Below, one piece after another: positions 13,987 through 19,618 of a stretch of DNA of 19,724 nt. The stretch lies in NCBI GenBank assembly GCA_964594115.1, contig CAZQLD010000018.1, forward strand, positions 1-19,724, read 5' to 3'. The stretch comes from MFWN01 sp964594115. GTDB taxonomy: Archaea; Nanobdellota; Nanobdellia; Pacearchaeales; GW2011-AR1. The notes beneath the pieces were generated by a model, which was not told where the DNA came from, did no database searches, and worked only from the letters and a program-made list of their open reading frames with translations. The number at the start of each line of letters is the position of its first letter. The stretch's first letter is position 1. A program made the position numbers and the translations under genes.

Positions 13987-14464
13987 CTTCTTTTTCTAGA
14001 ATTTTGTTTATTATTTTAGTAGAAGAATAGCCTTCTTCTAACTCAAAATTTTTAAACTCTCCCCCCCACGTTTCTAATAAATCTTTTTCTTCTTTTATTC
14101 TTTCTAGAACAAAACTGCCTCCTTTAACATGTTTTTTAGGCTTTATAATCTCTAATAATCTTAATGGATTTTCTTCATTAAAAATAACAATATAATTTAC
14201 ACACTCTAAAGCAGCCAACATCCTAGCCCTTTCATTCTCAGGTATAATTGGCCTGCTTTCTCCTTTAAATCTTTTAATAGACTCATCAGAATTCAATAAG
14301 ACTATTAAAATATCTCCTTCATCTCTAGCTTTTTCAAGCAAATTAACATGGGCACAATGTAAAATATCAAAACTTCCATTTGTTGTAACTATCGCCCTTC
14401 CATCTTCTCTTAATCTTTCAACTATCTCTAATATTTCTTCAGTTGTTTTTATTTTATTTTTCAT
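13967..14464 (-). CDS. RfaE2/HldE-like nucleotidyltransferase
   Basis: The 165-residue protein is a cytidylyltransferase-fold enzyme resembling the adenylyltransferase half of HldE (RfaE2), which activates a sugar phosphate. Visible blocks are NGSFDILHCAHVNLLEKARD, VLLNSDESIKRFKGESRPII, ERARMLAALECVNYIVIFNE, KKHVKGGSF and EGYSSTKIINKI. The nucleotide-binding motif, normally HxGH, reads H36-C-A-H39, so the usual Gly is Ala. No kinase partner of the HldE/HldA type is in the window. The real substrate could be another sugar phosphate or an alcohol phosphate. It overlaps alkD by one base (TAATG) and cbf5 by 20 bases. Confidence 0.8.
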   Translation of the reverse strand: MKNKIKTTEEILEIVERLREDGRAIVTTNGSFDILHCAHVNLLEKARDEGDILIVLLNSDESIKRFKGESRPIIPENERARMLAALECVNYIVIFNEENPLRLLEIIKPKKHVKGGSFVLERIKEEKDLLETWGGEFKNFELEEGYSSTKIINKILEKEDEFRKD

Positions 14465-15168
14465 TATATTTCCCCTCTTAAATATTTTTTCCTTTTTTCC
14501 TCAGGAAATTTTTCTATAGAATATCTTAACATTGTTCTTGGCATTTGTTTATAATGTTTTTTTAGGAAGTTTTCAAGCTCTTTTTCGTCTCTTTTTCCTA
14601 TTTCTCTTAACATCCATCCAACTGCTTTATGTATTAAATCATGATTATCTTTCAACAAAATTTCTGAAATCTTCAAACTGTCTTCAAACTGATTATTTCT
14701 AATAAAAATAAATGTTGATAAAACAGAAATTCTCCTTTCCCATAGATTCTCTGAAACAGTAAGCTGATATAAACTTTTTCGATTCTTATTAAGAAGAAAA
14801 TCTCCAGCAATATTTGGAGCAGACAAGTCCACAAGATCCCAGTTATTGATGTTTTTTGTATTAGTCAGATAAAAATCAAATATCTGCTTTTTTTCTGCTT
14901 CACCTGCTTTTTTATATCTATCAATTAATATGAACAAAGCTATAAGTCTTTTTTCATGAATCTTTGAATTTAAAAGAATCTGGATTTCTTCTATTGAAAG
15001 CTCTTGAAATTTTTTTGCTATTTTTCTTTGTTCTGGCACCGTGATTCCAAGAAAAATATCTCCTTCTCCATACTGTCCTTTGCCAGTCTTAAAAAATCTC
15101 TGGAGGAGGATTGCTTGCTCTTTATTTTTATGTTTTTTTAATTCTAATTCTAAATCTTTCAATAACAT
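14464..15168 (-). CDS. DNA alkylation repair glycosylase, AlkD-like
   Basis: I place the start at the ATG at 15166-15168 (234 aa), because a TATA-like element lies 26-27 bp upstream; a TTG one codon earlier is also possible. The protein is an all-helical HEAT-repeat type enzyme of the AlkD family, which excises bulky or cationic alkylated bases such as 3- and 7-methylpurines. NNWDLVDLSAPNIAG supplies the conserved Trp (W110) and the catalytic Asp (D114). GWMLREIGKRDE supplies the second active-site Trp (W185). The C-terminus RTMLRYSIEKFPEEKRKKYL is typical. It heads an operon with the RfaE2-like gene and cbf5, with no evident functional link. Confidence 0.9.
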   Translation of the reverse strand: MLLKDLELELKKHKNKEQAILLQRFFKTGKGQYGEGDIFLGITVPEQRKIAKKFQELSIEEIQILLNSKIHEKRLIALFILIDRYKKAGEAEKKQIFDFYLTNTKNINNWDLVDLSAPNIAGDFLLNKNRKSLYQLTVSENLWERRISVLSTFIFIRNNQFEDSLKISEILLKDNHDLIHKAVGWMLREIGKRDEKELENFLKKHYKQMPRTMLRYSIEKFPEEKRKKYLRGEI

Positions 15169-15189
15169 CAAGAAACAATGAAAAATACA

Positions 15190-15199
15190 ATTATAAATT
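15190..15199 (-). promoter_or_regulatory. TATA-like box for the alkD operon
   Basis: The minus strand reads AATTTATAAT, centred 26-27 bp upstream of the ATG at 15166-15168. It abuts the stop codon of rpl31e, and this spacing is why the ATG is preferred over the TTG one codon earlier. Confidence 0.55.
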
Positions 15200-15775
15200 T
15201 TACTTCTGTAAAGCCATCCTATGGGCTGTTGGTTGTTTTTGTTTTCCTGAGATATGCTCTACTTGCTTAGCTTGCTGTTTTGCTTGTTTCAACCCTGCTT
15301 CTTTTACAGCCTCTTTTTTCTCTTCTTTTTCTTTAGCTTCTTTTTCTTTATCTTCCTCCTTTTCTGCTTCTTTTTTCTCTGGCTTTTTCTCTTCTTTTTT
15401 CTTTTCTCCTTTTGCCTTTTTCTCAGCTTCTTCTTTCTTCCTCTTTTCTCTGTCTAGCTTATACTGGATTATTTTAGGAATCTCAACTAGCTCAACTCTA
15501 ACAATATCATTATCGAATTTTTTAGCTTTAACTTTAATTTTAGCAGGAGGTTTTTTCATACCCCTAAATCTTAATTCATTATTAAGAAGAATATCAATCT
15601 TTACTTTTTTTAAATCCCTGTCATAAACTTTCATATGCCTTGCAATGAACTGTTTCATGGCTTTAACAGCTTTATTTGCCCTCTTATATTTTGGTACTTT
15701 TAACCATTCTTTTCTAAGGGGGATTATATATTCTCTTTCAAGAGTTATTTTAGGTTCAACTGTTTTTTTTGCCAT
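15200..15775 (-). CDS. rpl31e: 50S ribosomal protein L31e with long charged C-terminal extension
   Basis: Residues 1 to about 100 are an ordinary L31e, a protein near the peptide exit tunnel: LEREYIIPLRKEWLKVPKYK, then AVKAMKQFIARHMKV, VKIDILLNNELRFRGMKKPP and DIVRVELVEIP. The remaining roughly 90 residues have no counterpart in the standard protein. They form a lysine/glutamate-rich, probably single long helical stretch (about 108-160), then a glutamine-rich end (AKQQAKQVEHISGKQKQ). Archaeal L31e is normally about 80-120 residues, so this is almost double. It follows rpl39e by 7 bases in the S19e operon. The purine-rich tail makes an opposite-strand frame that is a shadow. Confidence 0.9.
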   Translation of the reverse strand: MAKKTVEPKITLEREYIIPLRKEWLKVPKYKRANKAVKAMKQFIARHMKVYDRDLKKVKIDILLNNELRFRGMKKPPAKIKVKAKKFDNDIVRVELVEIPKIIQYKLDREKRKKEEAEKKAKGEKKKEEKKPEKKEAEKEEDKEKEAKEKEEKKEAVKEAGLKQAKQQAKQVEHISGKQKQPTAHRMALQK

Positions 15776-15782
15776 TTTATTT

Positions 15783-15992
15783 TTAACCTAAGTGCCTCTT
15801 TCTGACCTTTCTTGGTTTAATTTTTAACTTGCTTCTTTGCCAATTTCTTTTTACACTAGTCATCCTACTCGGATGGATTCTTTTACCCATTCCGTATTTT
15901 TTTAAAACAGCCCAAAAAGGAGCCCATTTTGTTCTCCTCCCGTGCACAGCTAGTTTTATTTTTTTTTGATATTTTTTTCTTCTAGTTGGCAT
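15783..15992 (-). CDS. rpl39e: 50S ribosomal protein L39e, extended
   Basis: The 69-residue basic protein aligns with L39e (normally about 50 residues), which lies in the exit tunnel of the large subunit. Recognisable parts are KKIKLAVHGRRTKWAPFWAV, then IHP, and RNWQRSKLKI, matching the family's NRRVPxW, THPxR and HWRRSKLK. It carries a small insertion after IHPSR (MTSVK) and about 12 extra basic residues at the C-terminus (KPRKVRKRHLG). Its start overlaps rps19e by 11 bases, so translation is probably coupled. Confidence 0.85.
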   Translation of the reverse strand: MPTRRKKYQKKIKLAVHGRRTKWAPFWAVLKKYGMGKRIHPSRMTSVKRNWQRSKLKIKPRKVRKRHLG

Positions 15993-16413
15993 CTTGCTCT
16001 TTCCTTTCTTCTTTAATTGAATCTAAAAATTCCCTGCCTTTTTCAGTAAGTTGTCTTCCAGCTCTTTTACTTTTAATTTTTTCAACAAAACCAGCAGTTT
16101 CTGCTTGCTGTAATATTACTCTAATAATCTTTCCACTTCCTTTTCTAAACCTTTCTGGCTTTACTCCCCTATCTTTCCTTCCACCATATCTTGTCCTAAG
16201 TCTTCCAACCCCTACAATACCATGGATATAAAGCTGTCTTAAAATACTTGCAGCACGCTTATACCAAAAGTCTTCTGCTTTTGGAGGTCTTTCTCTTGCC
16301 ACACTTGTTTTAATATACTCTGCCCATTCAGGCATTTTAAATTCAGGCATCTGCCTTAAAGCTTCAGCTAATTTTTCATTATATTCTGCTGCAGGAATAT
16401 CATAAACTGACAT
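15982..16413 (-). CDS. rps19e: 30S ribosomal protein S19e
   Basis: The 143-residue protein matches S19e of the archaeal/eukaryotic small subunit: SVYDIPAAEYNEKLAEALRQ, MPEWAEYIKTSVARERPP, DFWYKRAASILRQLYIHGIV, GVGRLRTRYGGRKDRGV, and a C-terminal winged-helix part (IIRVILQQAETAGFVEKI, GRQLTEKGREFLD). It is the first gene of rps19e-rpl39e-rpl31e, a known archaeal arrangement that elsewhere often includes tif6 and the PDCD5-like gene, neither of which is here. AGGAG lies 6 bases before the ATG, and the leader can fold into two alternative structures. Confidence 0.95.
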   Translation of the reverse strand: MSVYDIPAAEYNEKLAEALRQMPEFKMPEWAEYIKTSVARERPPKAEDFWYKRAASILRQLYIHGIVGVGRLRTRYGGRKDRGVKPERFRKGSGKIIRVILQQAETAGFVEKIKSKRAGRQLTEKGREFLDSIKEERKEQDAN

Positions 16414-16419
16414 TTTTTC

Positions 16420-16475
16420 TCCTATAAAACAGCCGTATCTTGCGATACTAGAACAGCCAAATAGGCTGTTTAGCT
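16420..16475 (-). ncRNA. Candidate structured leader of the rps19e operon with alternative helices
   Basis: Read on the minus strand from the predicted transcript start near 16474, the leader holds AAACAGCC (16471-16464), TATTT, GGCTGTT (16458-16452), CTA, GTATC-GCAA-GATAC (16448-16435), GGCTGTTT (16434-16427), then TATAGGAG before the ATG. AAACAGCC can pair locally with the first GGCTGTT (7 bp). Alternatively it can pair with the second GGCTGTTT (8 bp), enclosing the GCAA-capped hairpin and ending close to the ribosome site. GCAA is a GNRA tetraloop. Such mutually exclusive helices suggest a translation switch, possibly autogenous control by a ribosomal protein. The inverted repeat could instead be a DNA operator. 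Inference from sequence only. Confidence 0.5.
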
Positions 16476-16496
16476 TAAGATTACTTAGAGAGAGGG

Positions 16497-16504
16497 TTTA
16501 TAAA
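16497..16504. promoter_or_regulatory. Palindromic TATA box shared by rps19e and the 73-aa gene
   Basis: TTTATAAA is a perfect palindrome in the divergent gap. Its centre is 26-27 bp before the ATG at 16527. In the other direction it predicts a start near 16474, directly at the beginning of the folded rps19e leader. Confidence 0.6.
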
Positions 16505-16526
16505 TGTTGCTAGGATAAATTAATCT

Positions 16527-16748
16527 ATGGATTTGGAAGGTAAATTAGTTTTAGGAATTTTATTTGTTAGCGAGGGGCTACTTTCCTTTGAAGTAGCAAA
16601 ATTAGCTTACCATACAAATAAGGTGAAGATAGCCACAACAAAATTTCTTAATTCCATCACAAACTATCTTTCTGCAAGAGTGTCAAAACCAGGAGACATT
16701 AAGAGTTTAGCAGAGTTAGCAAAATATAGAAAAGAAATAAAGATATAA
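16527..16748 (+). CDS. Small protein, unknown function (73 aa)
   Basis: The 73-residue protein begins with a moderately hydrophobic helix (LVLGILFVSEGLLSFEVAKLA, about residues 7-27) that could contact a membrane. It continues with a polar helical part (KFLNSITNYLSARV) and a basic end. Its start is supported by the palindromic TATA at leaderless spacing. It ends 4 bp from the convergent YhbY gene. I do not recognise a family. Confidence 0.55.
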   Translation: MDLEGKLVLGILFVSEGLLSFEVAKLAYHTNKVKIATTKFLNSITNYLSARVSKPGDIKSLAELAKYRKEIKI

Positions 16749-16752
16749 TCTT

Positions 16753-16998
16753 TTATCTCGCCTTTCTCCACTTTTTCAAGAAGATAGCAAATCCAATAGT
16801 TTTATATGTGTATTTGTTGCCAAGTTCTGCCTGGATTTCTTCAGCAATCTCTCTGACTTTTTTCTTGTCATGTCCAACACTTTTTAATAAACTCACTTTA
16901 ATGTCATTATGTGTTTTAAAACAATTTTTTATATTTTCTATAATTCCAGAAGTTAGACCATTTTTACCTATTTGTATAATTGGTTGCCCGTATTTCAT
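16753..16998 (-). CDS. YhbY/CRM-domain RNA-binding protein
   Basis: The 81-residue protein is a single CRM domain: PIIQIGKNGLTSGIIENIKN carries the conserved GxxG loop (GKNG, 11-14), IKVSLLKSVGHDKKKVREIA fits the following strand and helix, and YTYKTIGFAIFLKK fits the final strand. CRM/YhbY proteins bind structured RNA and associate with pre-ribosomes. Its start overlaps the end of the SGNH hydrolase gene by 4 bases (ATGA), placing it at the end of that operon. Confidence 0.85.
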   Translation of the reverse strand: MKYGQPIIQIGKNGLTSGIIENIKNCFKTHNDIKVSLLKSVGHDKKKVREIAEEIQAELGNKYTYKTIGFAIFLKKWRKAR

Positions 16999-17636
16999 TT
17001 TATGATTCTATTTTTTATTAGAAAATCTTTAACTATCTGAAAAATCTTTTCATGGCCCTTAGAATTAGGGTGTACGCCATCTTCTAGTAGTGCCTTATAA
17101 TCTTCTTTTATTAACTTATCATATACCTCTATAAAATAAACTCTTTCTTCTTTACAAACCTGTTTCACCTTATTATCAAATTTCTCAACAAGTTCTTTCC
17201 TATAAGATTTCTTAATCTTATCTGTCCAAGGAATTGGATCAACTTTTGATTGGTCAATAGGGTTAAAACCAATAAAAATAATCTTTGGGGCATATTTCTT
17301 ACTTAAGCTTATTAATTTTTTAAGATTCTCTTCAAATTTCTCTATTTGAATTCTTAAATCTTTTTTGTCATGGTCAAACTGAGAGTCATTAACTCCTACA
17401 CTAAACATAATTATTGTTTCTTTTTCACCTGCCCTATCCTTAGTTTCATTTTCAAACCTCCTTAATACATCTTCTGTTGTGTCTCCACTTATTCCTAAAT
17501 TATAGACCATGCAATCATAATTTGGGTCAGAAATATTTTTTTTATCTATAAACTTTCTTAATCTCTGAACCCATCCTCCTTCTTTATCCCAAGCCCCCCA
17601 AGTTATACTTGCACCAAAAATTAAAATATTTGTCAT
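16995..17636 (-). CDS. SGNH/GDSL-family hydrolase
   Basis: I use the ATG at 17634-17636 (213 aa); a TTG four codons upstream is possible but would overlap the preceding gene. The protein shows all four SGNH blocks: ILIFGASITWG with nucleophile S10, NLGISGDTTEDVLRR with G51, SVGVND with N83, and DGVHPNSKGH with D186 and H189. The first block reads GAS where the family usually has GDS. It is an esterase/lipase-fold enzyme, here without signal peptide and therefore cytoplasmic; it may deacetylate or cleave an ester on a small molecule or glycan. It starts 1 base after the NFACT-R stop, so the two are cotranscribed. Confidence 0.85.
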   Translation of the reverse strand: MTNILIFGASITWGAWDKEGGWVQRLRKFIDKKNISDPNYDCMVYNLGISGDTTEDVLRRFENETKDRAGEKETIIMFSVGVNDSQFDHDKKDLRIQIEKFEENLKKLISLSKKYAPKIIFIGFNPIDQSKVDPIPWTDKIKKSYRKELVEKFDNKVKQVCKEERVYFIEVYDKLIKEDYKALLEDGVHPNSKGHEKIFQIVKDFLIKNRIIK

Positions 17637-17637
17637 T

Positions 17638-18009
17638 TTATTTTCCAAAGCTCTCTATCTGTTTTCTTTTAATTTTAATTTTTTTGAACTTTTTAACTCC
17701 AAAAGTTCCAAGTTTCATTCTTTTTTCTTTAAAAATCTCTTTTCCTTTAAAATAATGCACAATAACATCTTCTTTATTATCCCTCCAATCCTGGCTGTAT
17801 CTTGCACAAAATACAGCTGCTTCTTTAATGTCTTTCTTTCTTGCCTTGCCTTTAATATTTACAAAAGGACTTCCAGGAGGTTTTGTATGTAGAACCGTTT
17901 CTTCTGGTTCTACTTGCTTAATCAGCTGTTCATTATTTCCTGCTGATTTCCCGCCTAAAACAAGCTTTCCTGAACTTGTTTCAAACTCACGAAATTTTAT
18001 TTTTCCCAT
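17638..18009 (-). CDS. Stand-alone NFACT-R domain protein
   Basis: The 123-residue protein corresponds to the NFACT-R (DUF814) domain of RqcH/NEMF/Tae2: FREFETSSGKLVLGGKSAGN, with GNNEQLIKQ and TVLHTKPPGSPFVNIKGKA, then IKEAAVFCARYSQDWRDNK and a basic end. In full-length RqcH this domain binds tRNA and the large ribosomal subunit during rescue of stalled translation. Here the N-terminal NFACT-N and coiled-coil parts are absent. Single-domain NFACT-R proteins are known in archaea and bacteria. It lies 24 bp after rbcL, with a TATA-like element overlapping the rbcL stop codon, so it may have its own promoter. Confidence 0.85.
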   Translation of the reverse strand: MGKIKFREFETSSGKLVLGGKSAGNNEQLIKQVEPEETVLHTKPPGSPFVNIKGKARKKDIKEAAVFCARYSQDWRDNKEDVIVHYFKGKEIFKEKRMKLGTFGVKKFKKIKIKRKQIESFGK

Positions 18010-18029
18010 AAAAATAAGAAAGAAAAACT

Positions 18030-18039
18030 ATTATTAAAT
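18030..18039 (-). promoter_or_regulatory. TATA-like box for the NFACT-R operon
   Basis: The minus strand reads ATTTAATAAT, centred 25-26 bp upstream of the start codon at 18007-18009. It overlaps the end of rbcL, so NFACT-R, the SGNH hydrolase and YhbY may form an independent unit. Confidence 0.4.
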
Positions 18040-19296
18040 CTTGTTATTCCCCCAATAATTCAAGGCATTTTTCAATTCTTCATGTGTTTTAGAGTATTCT
18101 TTTAAACTTTTTTTCTTCATTGTAGCATCAATTGCCTGCCTTGCTGCCATAGCTCCTTGTTTTGTTCCTTTTGGATTTCCGTGAATCCCTCCCCCCATTT
18201 GTATAACTAAATCTTTTCCTAGATGCTTGATTAAATATGGAACATGCCCAGGATGTAGTCCTCCTGAGCTAACTGCCATAACCGGCTTTATTTTACCCCA
18301 GTTCTGGCTGAGCCTTATTTTTGTCTCTTTAACTGTTTTTTTCTCAATTTCTTCTTCTAATTCAGAAACTTCTTCTAAGCTTCCTTCTAATTTTCCAACA
18401 ACAGTCCCTATGTGTAACTGGTCAACTCCAATTAATCTGGCCAAATCAGCTAAAACCATCATACTAATGCCGTGTTTTTTATTTCTAGTAAAAGCTGCAT
18501 GCATTGCTCTATGGGCATGAATTGCTAATTTAAAATCAGCTTCTCTTAGTGATTGGACAGCTGCAAAACCTGCTGTAATAATATCAATCATAATATATTT
18601 TCCTCCTAATTCTTCAACTAATTGGGCTCTTTTTATCATTTCTTTTGTTTCAGCTGTCACATTAACCAAATAAGCTTTTTTTTCTCCTGTTTGTTCTTCT
18701 GCTTGATGAGCTTTTTCCAAACTTCTAGCAAGTCTTTCTTCAAACTCATTAAATTTTTGATTAGCAAGATTCTCATCATCTTTAACAATATCACACCCTC
18801 CAATCCAAGCTTTATAAGCAACCTTTGCGTGGTCCTTTGTTCTTAAGCCAAGTTTTGGCTTAATTATTGTTCCCAACAGCGGCCTATTCTTGACTTGCAT
18901 CATCTTCCTTACCCCTTCTATCCCAAACCTTGGACCAAGAAAAGAATTCAAAATTTCTTTAGGAATTTTTATATCTTCTAATCTCAGATTCTTGACAATT
19001 TTCATTCCGAAAATATTTCCAGCTATACTACTAAGAATATTTGGGGCGTTTCCTTTTTCAAAGAGCTTAGAAGGATAAGCAATTTTCACCCAATTGTCTT
19101 TAATAGAAAAAACCTTGGCTGCAAGATTTTGCATATACTTTTTTTCTGTTGTCAGCTTACTCCATGTTCCGGTACTTGATTCTAAGGCAACTGTTTCAGC
19201 AGCTTTTCTGATTGAAACCCCTTTAGCAGGCTCAACTCTGAACAAACATACTAAGTCACTTGCCTTAGGACAATAGTTTAAATTCAGGAATTTCAT
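18034..19296 (-). CDS. rbcL: RuBisCO large chain, archaeal form III
   Basis: The 420-residue protein is a RuBisCO that carboxylates ribulose-1,5-bisphosphate. Catalytic residues are intact (spinach numbers in brackets): E39 (60), T44 and W45 (65, 66), N94 (123), K146 and K148 (175, 177), the carbamylated K172 (201) with D174 and E175 (203, 204), H260, H262 and R263 (292, 294, 295), H295 (327), loop-6 K302 (334), S344-G345-G346 (379-381) and the GGG at 368-370 (403-404). The N-terminus and QMGGGIHGNP block are of form III type. In archaea this form usually works in the AMP/nucleoside degradation pathway with AMP phosphorylase and ribose-1,5-bisphosphate isomerase. Neither gene is in this window. 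A 42-bp gap with AT-rich elements separates it from the gene upstream. Confidence 0.95.
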   Translation of the reverse strand: MKFLNLNYCPKASDLVCLFRVEPAKGVSIRKAAETVALESSTGTWSKLTTEKKYMQNLAAKVFSIKDNWVKIAYPSKLFEKGNAPNILSSIAGNIFGMKIVKNLRLEDIKIPKEILNSFLGPRFGIEGVRKMMQVKNRPLLGTIIKPKLGLRTKDHAKVAYKAWIGGCDIVKDDENLANQKFNEFEERLARSLEKAHQAEEQTGEKKAYLVNVTAETKEMIKRAQLVEELGGKYIMIDIITAGFAAVQSLREADFKLAIHAHRAMHAAFTRNKKHGISMMVLADLARLIGVDQLHIGTVVGKLEGSLEEVSELEEEIEKKTVKETKIRLSQNWGKIKPVMAVSSGGLHPGHVPYLIKHLGKDLVIQMGGGIHGNPKGTKQGAMAARQAIDATMKKKSLKEYSKTHEELKNALNYWGNNKI

Positions 19297-19338
19297 CTTC
19301 TCTTTTTATTATTAATTAAGGAAAGATTGTTTTTAAAT

Positions 19339-19551
19339 TTACTTTTTTGGTTTATCGTTAGTAAGTAATGGAAAAAAGTCATCTAAAGTTTTTAATGCAG
19401 TTTCATATGCCTTCTTAGAAGCTATTGCAGTTATCTCATTACCTCCCTCTGAGACTCTCTTTAACTTTTCATAAGCATCTCTATTAGCTTCTAAAATTGT
19501 CCTATAGGCTCTTAATCTCTCTTCTATATTCTCGCGACTTCCTTTTAACAT
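19339..19551 (-). CDS. Small protein, unknown function (70 aa)
   Basis: I place the start at the ATG at 19549-19551 rather than a TTG six codons upstream, because a TATA-like element is centred 24-25 bp before the ATG. The 70-residue product is mostly helical and charged (SRENIEERLRAYRTILEANR, then AIASKKAYETALKTLDDFFP) and could form a coiled coil. No cysteine, signal or membrane segment. It precedes rbcL on the same strand by 42 bp and could be cotranscribed with it. No family recognised. Confidence 0.5.
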   Translation of the reverse strand: MLKGSRENIEERLRAYRTILEANRDAYEKLKRVSEGGNEITAIASKKAYETALKTLDDFFPLLTNDKPKK

Positions 19552-19570
19552 TATTACTTTAAACTTCAAA

Positions 19571-19580
19571 TATATTTAAA
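19571..19580 (-). promoter_or_regulatory. TATA-like box for the 70-aa gene (and possibly rbcL)
   Basis: The minus strand reads TTTAAATATA, centred 24-25 bp upstream of the ATG at 19549-19551. Confidence 0.5.
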
Positions 19581-19618
19581 GAAATTTATACTCAAAAATA
19601 CATTATTAAACCCTTATT

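Noticed and set aside
15111..15626. Long plus-strand frames rich in Phe, Ser and Leu opposite L31e
   Set aside because: They are the complement of the purine-rich Lys/Glu codons of the L31e tail; composition explains them.
17637..17648. TTG start giving four extra residues to the SGNH hydrolase
   Set aside because: The ATG at 17634-17636 follows the upstream stop by one base and gives a normal N-terminus.
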